64,000 nucleotides of DNA from Nonomuraea guangzhouensis (lineage in GTDB: Bacteria > Actinomycetota > Actinomycetes > Streptosporangiales > Streptosporangiaceae), in the NCBI RefSeq assembly GCF_019396345.1, contig NZ_JAHKRM010000017.1:62001-126000 (forward strand), given 5' to 3'. Position numbers and translations under genes: made by a program. The notes under the pieces were generated by a model. It saw only the letters and a list, made by a program, of their open reading frames with translations. It searched no databases and was not told where the DNA came from. Positions 50,034 through 59,114 of this stretch are shown in pieces; positions within the stretch are counted from its first letter, which is position 1, and each line of letters begins with the position of its first letter.

Positions 50034-51686
50034 TCACCGCCGGCGCCAGCCACGATGGACATGAGCAGGCTGACCACGGCCGCATCCTGCGGCCACATTC
50101 CCGACCGTGGACCACGCCACGTCGAACAAGCCGATGGTGGCCCGCCGATGGACGTGGGGGCGCGGGTAGACGGCCTGCGCTTCTTGCTTCGCGAACTCCT
50201 CGACGTGCCGCCGTATACCCAGGTGAGGCCGGTCCGCCAGGCGAGCCCCGGCGATACGAAGAGCCAGTGGCAGGTGACCGCAGAGATTCGCCAGTTCGAC
50301 CGCGCTGTCCCGGTCGACGCCGATCCGGTCCGCGCCAGCCGCGTGAGCGAGCACGTCGACGGCGTCGGCGGCGGGCAGGACATCGAGCTTGAGCCGGTGG
50401 GCGCCGTCCAACGCCACCAGGCCGCTGAGCCGATCTCGGCTGGTCACCAACATCAGACACCCGGGATCACCCGGCAGTAGTGGACGTACCTGATCCGCGT
50501 CCGCGACATTGTCCAGGACGACCAGCACCCGCCGGCCCGCCAGTATCGACCGGTACAGGGCGGTCTGGCCTTCCACGCTGATCGGGATGCGTTCGGCGGC
50601 CACTCCCAAAGCACCCAACGACAGAGCCAGCGCCTCGACGGGCGACATGGGCGGCCCGGTGTGGAAGCCACGCATGTCCACGAAGAGCTGTCCATCCGGA
50701 AACCGCTCGCTGACTCGGCGAGCCCAGTGCACTGCCAGGCTGGTCTTACCCACCCCGGCAGTCCCGGTGATCACCGCAAGCACCGTGGCCGTGGCACGGG
50801 CCTCAGGGCCTAACAGCGCGTCGAGTCGGCGCAGGTGTGAGGTACGGCCGACGAAATCGGCGACGCCCGGTGGAAGTTGCACCGGCACCATAGGCTCCGC
50901 CGTACGCGCTGTCTGCTGGTCGATGGCCGCGCCGGTCCGCGCGGTATCGGCGATGATCGACGCCTCCAGTTCGCGTAGCTGCGGGCCGGGCTCCAGGCCG
51001 AGTTCGGCGACCAGGCGGCGGGCTCGCTGGTAGGCCTCAAGGGCGTCGGCACGGCGGCCACACCGGTACAAGGCGATCATCAACTGGCCGTGCAGCCGCT
51101 CTCGCAGCGGGTGTTCGTCGATCAGCCTGGACAGCTCGCCGACCAGTTCGCCATGCCGGCCCGCTGCGAGTTCCGCGTCGATCCAGTCTGTGATCGCGGC
51201 GAACCGTGCCTCCTCCAGACTGCCGCACAACCGTTCGCGCATGGAGCCGGTCGCGGCGTCAGCGAGCGCCGGCCCTTGCCACAGCGCGAGCGCCTCGGCG
51301 AGCCTGGCCGCGCGCACGTTCGGATCCTTGATCGCCCGCGCTCCATCGATCAGCATGCCGAACCGGTGCATGTCAACCGATTCCGGCTGGAGCTGCAGGC
51401 GGTAGCCCCCGCCGAGGGCCAGCAGCCGCACCGGCTCACCGGTGTCGCCACCCATGGCCGATCGCAGGGTGGTCCGAATGCGGGACATCAAGGTCTGCAG
51501 CGTCGACCTGGCCGTCGCCGGTGGAGCCTGATCCCACAGCAGTTCGATGAGTCGCTCGGCGGTGACAACCCGTTGCGGCTCCAGCAGCAGTACCGCCAGG
51601 GCGAGGCGTTCTTGACGCCGTCGTAGGCGAAACACCTCGCCACGGGCGGAGTGAATCTCCACCGCACCCAGAAGCCTGAACTCCAC
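50034..51686 (-). CDS. SARP/AfsR-type regulator, C-terminally truncated
   Basis: The 550-residue protein begins with the OmpR-like DNA-binding domain (VEFRLLGAVEIHSARG, ERLIELLWDQAPPATARSTLQTLMSRIR), then BTAD (about 95-245) and an NB-ARC ATPase with Walker A GTAGVGKTSLAVHWARR near 300 and VLVVLDN. After LPLALRIAGARLADRPH the family continues into an ARC helical part and TPRs, but here the text degenerates (HVHRRATIGLF...GWRRR) and ends. It is probably a decaying activator of a lost secondary-metabolite cluster. Confidence 0.8.
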   Translation of the reverse strand: MEFRLLGAVEIHSARGEVFRLRRRQERLALAVLLLEPQRVVTAERLIELLWDQAPPATARSTLQTLMSRIRTTLRSAMGGDTGEPVRLLALGGGYRLQLQPESVDMHRFGMLIDGARAIKDPNVRAARLAEALALWQGPALADAATGSMRERLCGSLEEARFAAITDWIDAELAAGRHGELVGELSRLIDEHPLRERLHGQLMIALYRCGRRADALEAYQRARRLVAELGLEPGPQLRELEASIIADTARTGAAIDQQTARTAEPMVPVQLPPGVADFVGRTSHLRRLDALLGPEARATATVLAVITGTAGVGKTSLAVHWARRVSERFPDGQLFVDMRGFHTGPPMSPVEALALSLGALGVAAERIPISVEGQTALYRSILAGRRVLVVLDNVADADQVRPLLPGDPGCLMLVTSRDRLSGLVALDGAHRLKLDVLPAADAVDVLAHAAGADRIGVDRDSAVELANLCGHLPLALRIAGARLADRPHLGIRRHVEEFAKQEAQAVYPRPHVHRRATIGLFDVAWSTVGNVAAGCGRGQPAHVHRGWRRR

Positions 51687-51919
51687 ACCGCAGAGGCTAC
51701 CGGCGCCTCGCACGCGCCCAGTTGTCCAAGAGATGGCAAGGAAATGTCATGGCGGGCGGACAAAGCTGCGACGTGCGACAACAACCGTCCGGATGGGGGT
51801 GATCGGGATGAAGCGTGAACCGAGCTGGGGCTAGTCCAGGGAGTATGTGAGCGTGGTCCGGCTGGAAAGCCGGACCACACCTATTTATGCCGCGATGAGA
51901 CATGAGGAACGGAGCGCTC

Positions 51920-53203
51920 GTGGACGAGCAGGATGCCGAAGGCCCTGTGCCTGACCGGCCCGCCACCTTTCGGGAGGTCCTCGCCGTCACGGAGTATCGC
52001 TCTCTGTTCGCGGCGACGGTGCTGTCCTGGATCGGCGACTACTTCGCCAAGGTCGCGGTAACAGTTCTGATCTTCAACGACACCGGCTCCGTGCTGCTGT
52101 CCGCCGCGGGCTTCGCCGTCAGCTACCTACCCTGGGTGATGGGAGGCCCCGTCCTCGCCGCTCTCGCGGAGCGGTACCCGTACCAACGCGTCATGATCAT
52201 TTGTGATCTGACTCGAGCGGCTCTGGTGGCACTGGTCTCTGTGCCCTGGGCGCCGTTGCCCGTCCTGCTTCTCCTGCTGGCGGTCTCCAGCGTGCTCACA
52301 CCGCCGTTCGAGGCGGCTCGTTCGGCCATGGTGGCGCAGATACTGACAGGAGATCGCTACGTGCTGGGCCTTTCGCTGCAGAACATGGCAGGCCAGGCCG
52401 CGCAGGTTGCGGGCTACGCGCTGGGAGGAGTGATCGCCGCCGTCGACCCGCGTGGTGCGCTGCTCATCAACGCAGCGACGTTCGCTGCTTCGGCACTGCT
52501 GCTGTGGCGCGGAGTACGGCCTCGTCCGGCCGCAACGCTCAGGGAACGGCACCGCTCCCTCCTGAAGGAGACCGGTGACGGTCTGAGGCTGGTCTTCGGG
52601 CACCCGATCATGCGGCCGATCGCCCTCGTGGTGTTCGGTCTCGTCGCGATCGTGATCGTCCCGGAAGCGCTGGCCGCTGCCTGGTCGGCCGAGCAGGGAG
52701 GGGATTCTCGGACTGCGGGCCTGTTGATGGCCGCCATACCCGTCGGCAATGTCATCGGCGCCGTCCTGACGCGGGTAACGAGCCCGGAGCGACGGCTGAA
52801 GCTGATCAAGCCGCTCCTCTTGGCGACCCCTCTGCTTCTTGTGCCTGCGCTGCTTCGGCCGCCGTTGGTGGTGGTGTTCTTCCTGATGGTCGGTGCCGGT
52901 GTCGCCAACACGGTCATCGTGCCGCTGAACGGGCTGTTCGTCAGCGTGCTCCCTGGCGACTTCCGGGCCCGTGCTTTCGGGATCATGCAAGGAGGCATCC
53001 AGATGACGCTCGCGGTCGCCGTGCTCACCGCGGGCGCGCTGGCCGAAACGCTGTCCGTGCCGGTCGTGGTCGGGACGTGGGCCGTCTGCGGCCTTGCGTG
53101 GGCGGGGGTTCCGGTCAAGGCCTGGCCACGCGGCGATGCCATCAGCGCGGAGATCGCACGAGTCGCGAAGCTCAACCGCAAGGCATCGGCCGCGCCGGCG
53201 TGA
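51920..53203 (+). CDS. MFS transporter (drug efflux-like)
   Basis: The 427-residue protein has about 12 hydrophobic segments. FREVLAVTEYRSLFAATVLSWIGDYFAKVAVTVLIF is typical of the MFS_3/enterobactin-exporter-like group. I choose GTG 51920, after GGAG, over ATG 51902, which has no ribosome binding site. The 215 bp between it and the SARP gene hold no recognisable feature. It may export a compound or peptide. Confidence 0.87.
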   Translation: MDEQDAEGPVPDRPATFREVLAVTEYRSLFAATVLSWIGDYFAKVAVTVLIFNDTGSVLLSAAGFAVSYLPWVMGGPVLAALAERYPYQRVMIICDLTRAALVALVSVPWAPLPVLLLLLAVSSVLTPPFEAARSAMVAQILTGDRYVLGLSLQNMAGQAAQVAGYALGGVIAAVDPRGALLINAATFAASALLLWRGVRPRPAATLRERHRSLLKETGDGLRLVFGHPIMRPIALVVFGLVAIVIVPEALAAAWSAEQGGDSRTAGLLMAAIPVGNVIGAVLTRVTSPERRLKLIKPLLLATPLLLVPALLRPPLVVVFFLMVGAGVANTVIVPLNGLFVSVLPGDFRARAFGIMQGGIQMTLAVAVLTAGALAETLSVPVVVGTWAVCGLAWAGVPVKAWPRGDAISAEIARVAKLNRKASAAPA

Positions 53204-53431
53204 TGACCGGGGCTTGCCTCGGAGATGCGGTGGGTGATGCAGGCGTGGGTGCCGGGCTCGGCGCGGGACCGGAGGAGGTCAAGGACGTGTGATTGCTCGC
53301 TGGTTGCTCGTGCGCATGCGGTACGGCGCGTCAGGCATTGTCACAGTCCGGCACGTCGGCAGGGGCAGTCACGGTCAGAGCGACAGAAAATGGTTGGTCG
53401 CTCGATGGTCGCCCCACCAGGCCGTTCCTGA

Positions 53432-53545
53432 CCAGTGTCGCGAGTGAAGGTGGACGAAACGTGGCCGAGTGTCTCCTGCGCGACCTTCAGATCGACTCCG
53501 GCGGCGAGCATGAGCGAGGCGGCCCCGTGGCGCACCGCGCAGGCC
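53432..53545 (-). pseudogene. Tyrosine recombinase (integrase) C-terminal remnant
   Basis: The minus strand reads AVRHGAASLMLAAGVDLKVAQETLGHVSSTFTRDT, matching the catalytic R-H...GH region of phage-type tyrosine recombinases (LRHGAASLML..GVDLKVVQETLGH). Upstream and downstream the match stops abruptly, so only about 35 residues remain. Confidence 0.75.
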
Positions 53546-53546
53546 C

Positions 53547-53845
53547 GGACCGCGATCGACGACCGGCTCGCCGCTCCGCTCGGCCCACCGCGGGCGCTCT
53601 TCTGCCTCGCGCTGAAGGTGCGGCTCGCAACCGACGCGGGAGCCTTCGACCCGGCGCTGTCCGGCAGGCTCGGCGCCGAGGTCAGAACCTCGATCGCCGC
53701 GGCGGCCGCGAGCGACCCGGCCGGGATGAGGGAGGCGCTCCACCGGTTCACGGCCCTGGTCTCGGCCGGACCGGTCCCAGCGGACGTCGCGGCCGACCTG
53801 CTGGCCCTCAGCGGAGTGCTCGCCACCGGGCCCGCAGGATCGAGG
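53547..53845 (+). pseudogene. Fragment of a helical domain, possibly FIMAH-like
   Basis: The plus strand reads RTAIDDRLAAPLGPPRALFCLALKVRLATDAGAF, then LSGRLGAEVRTSIAAAAASDPAGMREALHRFTALVSAG and ADLLALSGVLATGPAG. The periodic Leu/Ala pattern and ending resemble FIMAH-type helical domains found beside carbohydrate-binding modules. No start or end remains. It directly precedes the CBM35-like fragment in a different frame, so both may derive from one secreted enzyme. Confidence 0.4.
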
Positions 53846-53882
53846 CGGAGTCCGCGCAGCTCATCGGCGGCGCGTGCCTGCG

Positions 53883-54140
53883 TACCGACACACCGGCTAC
53901 ACCGGCACCGGCTTCGTGGCCTGCATGAAGACCAAGGACAGCGGCGTACGGTTCAACGCCCCGGTCACCATCGGCGGCCTCTGCACCCTCCGTCTCCGCT
54001 ACGCCAACGCCATAGGCGCCCCCAGACGATGACCCTCAACGGCGGTACCCAGCCCATCCAGCTAACGCTCCCACCCTGGACAACTGGGACACCTGGTCGG
54101 AGCACCAGCTCAGCCTCCCCCTCACCCCGGCCGCCTCCGG
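53883..54140 (+). pseudogene. CBM35/CBM6-like carbohydrate-binding module remnant, frameshifted
   Basis: In one frame the DNA reads YRHTGYTGTGFVACMKTKDSGVRFNAPVTIGGLCTLRLRYANAIGAPR and stops; shifting frame gives TMTLNGGTQPIQLTLP, and a further shift gives TLDNWDTWSEHQLSLPLTPAASGRS. Together they match CBM35-like modules (GYTG.GFV..., LRYANG, NG, LP.T..WDTW). Two frameshifts show it is dead. Confidence 0.75.
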
Positions 54141-54165
54141 CCGGAGCGTCGCTCCACAGCTCGCC

Positions 54166-56100
54166 CTACCGCACGGCCGGCTGCGGGTGCCCGTAGTCCC
54201 GGATGATCTGGGAGGCGAGGGTCATGGTCTCCGGTGACATGCGCAGCAGGTCGTCGTCGCGGAAGCTGAAGGCGAACAGGCCGTCGGCGACCAGTTGGGA
54301 CACGGTTTCGGGAGTGAAGGTCCGGCGCAGGTCGTCCTGGTACACATCGACCGGATCCTCGTGCGGTCCGTAGTAGGCGACCATGACCGGGCCACGCGTT
54401 CCCAGGGCCTTGACCATGCGCCGCAATTCCTCAGCGTTGCCGTCGGGTTCGAAGAGGCTGAAGCTTTGGAAGTCCGAGGCCCTCATCGCCTCCGCGAAGT
54501 AGCGGAACATCGATCTACCGGCACCGGTCCGAGGGTCGTCGTGGGAGGCGGTCCAGCCATCCCAGTTGAGCGCGATCCGGGCGTTGGGGGCCTGCTGGCG
54601 CATTGTCTTCATGATGTCGGCGTAGCGTTCCTTGAGGGCCAGGTAGTAGTTCGTTGTCGCGCGGTCGGCCAGGTAGCCCGAGTTGGCGCAGGCGAGTTTC
54701 TGCAGGCCGTGGAACATGGAGATGTACAGCGGCGGCCCGTCGGCCCGGCCGGCGAAGGCCGCGGCCAGGCGGCGCATGTCGTCGACGAACTCATCGGAAA
54801 GCGGGTAGGGCTGCCCGCAGGCCCGCCCGAATCGCGTCTTGATCGACGTACCGTCCTGCCAGGTTGCCACGACCACGTGCACCGCTCGCCCGGAACGGTA
54901 GATCTTCGGGATGACGTCCGAGCGCCAGCCTTCGAACTGGCTGAGCTGGTCGGGCCCGTGGTACCAGGTCGTGATCATCCCGATGCCCGAGGCCATGAGC
55001 GGCGAGCCGGTGGCCTTCACCGCGTCCGGCCCGAGGCCGAAAAGGATCTTCGGCTGGGCCGCCCCTTTGGTCGCCGCCCGATCCTGTGATGACGTCCGGC
55101 CGACGTCAGCGGCGCGCGGCAGTGCCGACCACGTTGCCTGGTGCGCCATCGAAGAACCGCTCACCAGCAGCAGCGCACCGATCAACATCAGCGTCAGCGG
55201 GGCCGTCACCGTACGTGCCCTCCGGCGCGGCGCCGGAGGAACGGCTGCCACGGGCCTCGCCGGTGGCCGCGGCGGCACGGGCGCGGGCGCGGCCCTGGAC
55301 AGCGGCACGGGCGCGAGCCTGGGCGGCGGCACGGCGTCGGTCGTCTCCGCCAGCAGAGCCCGGTAGATGCCCTGTAACTGGCTGCCGGGTGCGGCGCCGA
55401 ACTCGTCCAGCAGGATCGTGCGCACCTGCTCATAGCTGGCGAGCGCGTCCACCTGCCAGCCCGCCGCCCGCTGCGCCATGATCAGGCGTTCCCAGGTGGG
55501 CTCACGCAGGGGGTCCTCGGAGAGCATGGCCCGCAGCACGGTGATGCCCTCCATGACCTCACCGGTGACGCGCAACCCATCGGTCAGGCAGTAGCGAGCC
55601 GTCCAACGTAGTTCGTCCAGGTGCCGGATGAACACCGGGTCCGTCGCGTCCTCCTCGGGCGTATCCCGCCAGAGCGTCAGAGCCTCGCGTTGCAGCCGGA
55701 TCGCCTCGGCGGATTCTCCTGCCGCCAGGGCGTCGACGCCGGCGCTGACGAGCGACTCGAAAATGTCGATGTCGAGCTCGCCGGAATCGACGGTGAGCCG
55801 ATAAGCGCCGCCCTGCCCGGCGAGCCGCTGACCGTCCTCACTCGGTGGCAGCATCTTGCGTAGCTGGTGCATGTACGTTTTGATGCTGCCGCTTGTCGAA
55901 CTCGGGTATTTCGCTCCGCCCCAGAGGGTTTCGGCGAGTACGTCGAGATGCACCCAGTCATTTCGACGGCGCAGAAGTGCGGCCAGCAGATCTCGACGCT
56001 TACCGGGAGGCAGAGGCACCATGTGCCCGTCCGGACCGATCACTGCCAATGGGCCAAGGGCCGCGAAGATCGGCGTCGGTCGGCCATATGGCTCGGGCAC
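54166..56100 (-). CDS. SARP/BTAD regulator fused to a membrane segment and extracytoplasmic glycosidase-like domain
   Basis: The 644-residue protein has four parts. About 10-100 is an OmpR-type winged helix (KRRDLLAALLRRRNDWVHLDVLAETLWGG, GSIKTYMHQLRKML). About 105-255 is BTAD (AIRLQREALTLWRD, ALASYEQVRTILLDEFGAAPG). About 258-300 is a Pro/Ala/Arg linker, followed by one transmembrane helix (APLTLMLIGALLLVSG). The last ~320 residues (FGLGPDAVKATGSPLMASGIGMITTWYHG ... LYISMFHGLQKLACANSG ... ARIALNWDGWT) look like a TIM-barrel glycosidase-type domain outside the membrane. It should sense a cell-surface carbohydrate and act on DNA from the membrane. Domain identity of the C-terminus is judged by pattern. 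Confidence 0.78.
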   Translation of the reverse strand: MPEPYGRPTPIFAALGPLAVIGPDGHMVPLPPGKRRDLLAALLRRRNDWVHLDVLAETLWGGAKYPSSTSGSIKTYMHQLRKMLPPSEDGQRLAGQGGAYRLTVDSGELDIDIFESLVSAGVDALAAGESAEAIRLQREALTLWRDTPEEDATDPVFIRHLDELRWTARYCLTDGLRVTGEVMEGITVLRAMLSEDPLREPTWERLIMAQRAAGWQVDALASYEQVRTILLDEFGAAPGSQLQGIYRALLAETTDAVPPPRLAPVPLSRAAPAPVPPRPPARPVAAVPPAPRRRARTVTAPLTLMLIGALLLVSGSSMAHQATWSALPRAADVGRTSSQDRAATKGAAQPKILFGLGPDAVKATGSPLMASGIGMITTWYHGPDQLSQFEGWRSDVIPKIYRSGRAVHVVVATWQDGTSIKTRFGRACGQPYPLSDEFVDDMRRLAAAFAGRADGPPLYISMFHGLQKLACANSGYLADRATTNYYLALKERYADIMKTMRQQAPNARIALNWDGWTASHDDPRTGAGRSMFRYFAEAMRASDFQSFSLFEPDGNAEELRRMVKALGTRGPVMVAYYGPHEDPVDVYQDDLRRTFTPETVSQLVADGLFAFSFRDDDLLRMSPETMTLASQIIRDYGHPQPAVR

Positions 56101-56338
56101 GCCTGCCTCCGGCTATCGAAGATAGTCTCCGCCCCAGCATAGTGGAGATCATCGCGCCACGCCGGGCCTACGCGGGCGCCGACTCCGTTGAACAGCCCGT
56201 CGGCCCGCATCGAAATGGCGCTTCCGGATATCAAGGTGATGCGAATTGCCGAGGGCCGGGTAAAAGCTTTTGAATAAGCCAGCGCGTTGCGTCAGACCGT
56301 TCATTCATGGAAGCCGGATCGACGCCGGTGGAGCCGTT

Positions 56339-57052
56339 CTATGGTGCGAAAAGCCCGTCCTCGATCGCGCGGAGGAGCAGGTCAGCCTTGGTCGGAACGG
56401 GCCGGCCGACCTGTGCGTACTTCGCACGAATTCGCCTGATGTACATGTCGACCGTGTGCGGTGAGATCCCCATGCGGCGGGCCACTGACGCTTTCGTCAT
56501 CGACCGCAGCCACCACCTCAAGGCGGTGTGTTCCTGTTCGGAGAGCTGCGGGACGTGCCATCGCGGCGCGCCGCCGGCCGACCGGCTGCCCGTGACCGCC
56601 TCGACGGGCCGATGCCTCGCCACCGCGACGATCGCGCCGATCAGGCGCCGCCGATCCTGACTCAGGGGGACGAATGCCTGGGCGCCCGCCTCCAGAATCG
56701 CCCGTACGACGTCCCGCGACGTGGGCTGGGAGAACGCGACGACACGTGCGCCGGCCGAGGCGAGCGCCGCGATATCGGTCAGGGCGCCATCGCGGGGTCG
56801 ACCAGGATCGAGCACGAGCACGTCCGCGTCGCTCGGCGGCACGGCGGCCTCGACCATCACCAGCCGTGGATCGGCGACCAGCCATGCCCGTAGTCCCTCC
56901 GCCACGACCGGCAGCATCTCCGCCACACCCACGCGAATGGGAATCGGCGCCCCGTCCGTCACGATGACTCGAACCTCGTTTCCGCCTGACGGGATCTGGT
57001 CCGCTTGCCGGTGGGCCGAGCGCATCCGTTCGATCCGCCTGCCCACCGACAC
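56339..57052 (-). CDS. LuxR-type response regulator with degenerate receiver
   Basis: The C-terminal helix-turn-helix is clear: LSEQEHTALRWWLRSMTKASVARRMGISPHTVDMYIRRIRAKY. The N-terminal receiver-like part (IRVGVAEMLPVVAEGLRAWLVADP, ADVLVLDPGRP, AGARVVAFSQPTSRDVV) retains a candidate Asp but lacks the acidic pair, so it is probably not a normal phospho-receiver. The first ~30 residues may be outside the true start; GTG within RVIVTDGAP is an alternative. It is upstream of the fusion regulator in the same direction, 238 bp away. Confidence 0.75.
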   Translation of the reverse strand: MSVGRRIERMRSAHRQADQIPSGGNEVRVIVTDGAPIPIRVGVAEMLPVVAEGLRAWLVADPRLVMVEAAVPPSDADVLVLDPGRPRDGALTDIAALASAGARVVAFSQPTSRDVVRAILEAGAQAFVPLSQDRRRLIGAIVAVARHRPVEAVTGSRSAGGAPRWHVPQLSEQEHTALRWWLRSMTKASVARRMGISPHTVDMYIRRIRAKYAQVGRPVPTKADLLLRAIEDGLFAP

Positions 57053-57379
57053 GGGTCAACACTGCGCCGACGGGTGATAACGAGGTCATGCCCCGGTGAA
57101 AGACCTGGTTACGTGTACGCATTGCCGCCGGCATGTCAGGCATGAACGATCGGGGTGCGTGCTGATCGTTGGGCGGGAGCGATTACCGATTGTGCTTGTC
57201 GGCAACTCGGCCGGGTGTGGCATCCGGCGCCTGCCGAGCGGGGCGTCGGGGATCGCGCCGATGACATCGGCTCGATGCTCTGCGGCCGTGGACAGGTAGC
57301 CGCGCGCCGCCCGCAACCCCGGGGAGCACGCCCTTCCCGTCGATTCTCTTTCATAAGACGACTCAGCGCCCTTTGGGGA

Positions 57380-57660
57380 AAACGACGACAGGAATGACGA
57401 AAGGCGACCATCACACGGGGTTCCACCACCGGCGGTGGGGTTTCGAGCAGGTGGTGGCCGTGCCGGTTGACCATCATGTCGGCGAAGGTGCGGACGTGGT
57501 CGTAGAGCCGGGCAGGCGGTGGTGAGCGCGTCCAGATGTCGCTGTTCGTCAGCGGTGAGGGTGGTGGGGTTGTGCGGCAGTCACCAGGTGGCTTGCCGCA
57601 CCGTGGGCCGGGTCAGGGACCCGCTGGTCGCAGGGTGGCCGGGCGTGGAGGGTGGGTTCG
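57380..57660 (-). pseudogene. ISL3-family transposase remnant
   Basis: In minus-strand frames the DNA reads LTADEQRHLDALTTACPA and, after a frameshift, RLYDHVRTFADMMVNRHGHHLLETP, matching the C-terminal part of ISL3 transposases (T..E...L..L...CP.L......VR.FA.MM..R.G). No ends or inverted repeats were found. The neighbouring 57053-57379 shows nothing I recognise. Confidence 0.65.
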
Positions 57661-57674
57661 GCCCACTGAAGGCA

Positions 57675-58016
57675 CTATCTCTTGAAACGGTTGTCGTTCA
57701 GAAGTTTCCATGCCGTTTTTCCCCTGGCGGTCTTAATCTTCTGGATCGTGCCGAGGGTGTCCGGGAGAAACTCCGACGGGAACTCTTGGCGAATCGACGC
57801 CTTCCGGCACTTCGAGATGAAGTCGTTGGCTATAGCCGAAAGATTATCCCTGGCATTACAACTCAGGACTGCGGCGGAAGTGCCGGTGGACGAGCTGGCG
57901 ACGGCCTGCGTGATGGTGGTGGACGAGTTGGCGGCTGTCTGCGTGCCGGTAAAGGCGCCGATCGCCAGGAAGATCGCCGTTATGGTCAGGAGTAAGGATC
58001 GAAGCATCCTGTTCAC
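57675..58016 (-). CDS. Small secreted protein
   Basis: Starting at GTG after AAGGAGA, the 113-residue product has a signal peptide (MLRSLLLTITAIFLAIGAFTGTQTA) and a Ser/Thr-rich stretch, then a mature part with two Cys (VLSCNARDN and ISKCRKAS) and the basic end RGKTAWKLLNDNRFKR. Base composition is less GC-rich than neighbours, suggesting transfer. Function unknown. Confidence 0.65.
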   Translation of the reverse strand: MNRMLRSLLLTITAIFLAIGAFTGTQTAANSSTTITQAVASSSTGTSAAVLSCNARDNLSAIANDFISKCRKASIRQEFPSEFLPDTLGTIQKIKTARGKTAWKLLNDNRFKR

Positions 58017-58138
58017 GTTCTCTCCTTCGTGAGTACAACAAATCTGGAATTTCGGCAGAGAGCAGCGGACGGGCATCTCACGTACTGAGGCGCCGTCGGA
58101 GGGCGGGCATCCCGAGAATGCCCGCTTCGGACCAGGCG

Positions 58139-58528
58139 TCAGTAGATGCGCACCTTCCCCCAATGACAGGGATCGATGTTGAAGGTGCCGCCTCGATCCA
58201 GGGTGTCAGTGCGGAGGCGGGGGTAAGGGTAGTGCAGGTCGTGGTACACAACCTGAAACGCGCGATCGAGCGGGGTCGAGAATCTGACGACGGGATCGGC
58301 CTCAGTGCCTCCTTTCAGTTGTCCGCGCGTGATGGCGACGTTGCCGCCGTTACGGAAGAACACGCCGACGTACGCGTTGAACCTGCTGTCCCCGTAAACT
58401 TCGATTCTGCCGGTGCATGCCGGATCCGCGCTGGCCGAGGTGGCTCCGACGACGATCGCCGGCACGGGTAAGAGCGTGGCGAGAAGCGTCAGCATCGTTA
58501 TACGCCACGACGTTTTGAAGCGTCTCAT
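58139..58528 (-). CDS. Small secreted protein
   Basis: The 129-residue product has a signal peptide (MLTLLATLLPVPAIVVGATSASA) followed by a beta-rich mature domain with Cys in DPACTGRIEVYGDSRF and NIDPCHWGKVRIY, likely a disulfide. Gene spacing and orientation match the previous small secreted gene, 122 bp away. I do not recognise the family. Confidence 0.65.
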   Translation of the reverse strand: MRRFKTSWRITMLTLLATLLPVPAIVVGATSASADPACTGRIEVYGDSRFNAYVGVFFRNGGNVAITRGQLKGGTEADPVVRFSTPLDRAFQVVYHDLHYPYPRLRTDTLDRGGTFNIDPCHWGKVRIY

Positions 58529-58870
58529 CCGATGTTCCCCAATCTTTGTCCGGTGACGTTTCGACCCCACAATCGCGATTGGGCGTCGGGGCGGCCTGGG
58601 TGAAGCAGCCACCGCAATTCGTGGGAGCTCCCCGGCGGCGAAGCCGTGGCGATCGCGTGGGTGGGACCGCCTACTGCGATGAAGGCTATGCGGGTCGGCC
58701 GGACGACGCATGACACGCGTTCGCGTGACACGCTGACCATCGATCGTCTGAGGGTGTGCCCATACCGGAGGGGGTTGCGGTGATGAGAGCGGCATCTGTC
58801 TCCGCTCACCATAGCCCTGTCGACGGGAGTTCCTCGGAGCGCGGCACTGCGGCGGACGGGCGGAGGGCAG

Positions 58871-59026
58871 CTACTGCTGGATCGTGTCCCACGGCTCGGC
58901 CGACCTGGTGACTTTGATCCGGCTCTGCGAGGCGTTGAAGTCCTTCACGATCTGTTCGTAGCCGAGCGCGTCGCCCCCGGTGAATCCGGTCCAGAGGGAC
59001 AGCTCGACCGGTCCTTGGGGCGCCGC
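58871..59026 (-). pseudogene. Sugar ABC transporter binding-protein remnant
   Basis: The minus-strand frame reads APQGPVELSLWTGFTGGDALGYEQIVKDFNASQSRIKVTRSAEPWDTIQQ and stops. This is the start of a mature extracellular sugar-binding protein (V.L.LWT.FTG.D...Y..IV..FN.S...I.V.....PWD). No signal peptide or rest of the gene remains. The remainder of 58529-59114 holds no gene. Confidence 0.7.
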
Positions 59027-59081
59027 GCCGTGTTGTCGAGGCTGGTGCGGGCGGTGTGAAGAGCGGGCCCCGGTCGGGGGT

Positions 59082-59105
59082 AGCCCGGGGGAAGACCCCC
59101 GGGCT
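59082..59105 (-). terminator. Strong hairpin downstream of the M28 peptidase gene
   Basis: AGCCCGGGGG (59082-59091) and CCCCCGGGCT (59096-59105) form a perfect 10-bp stem with a 4-nt loop, 10 bases after the minus-strand stop at 59115. No T-run follows. Confidence 0.65.
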
Positions 59106-59114
59106 GACCTGGCA

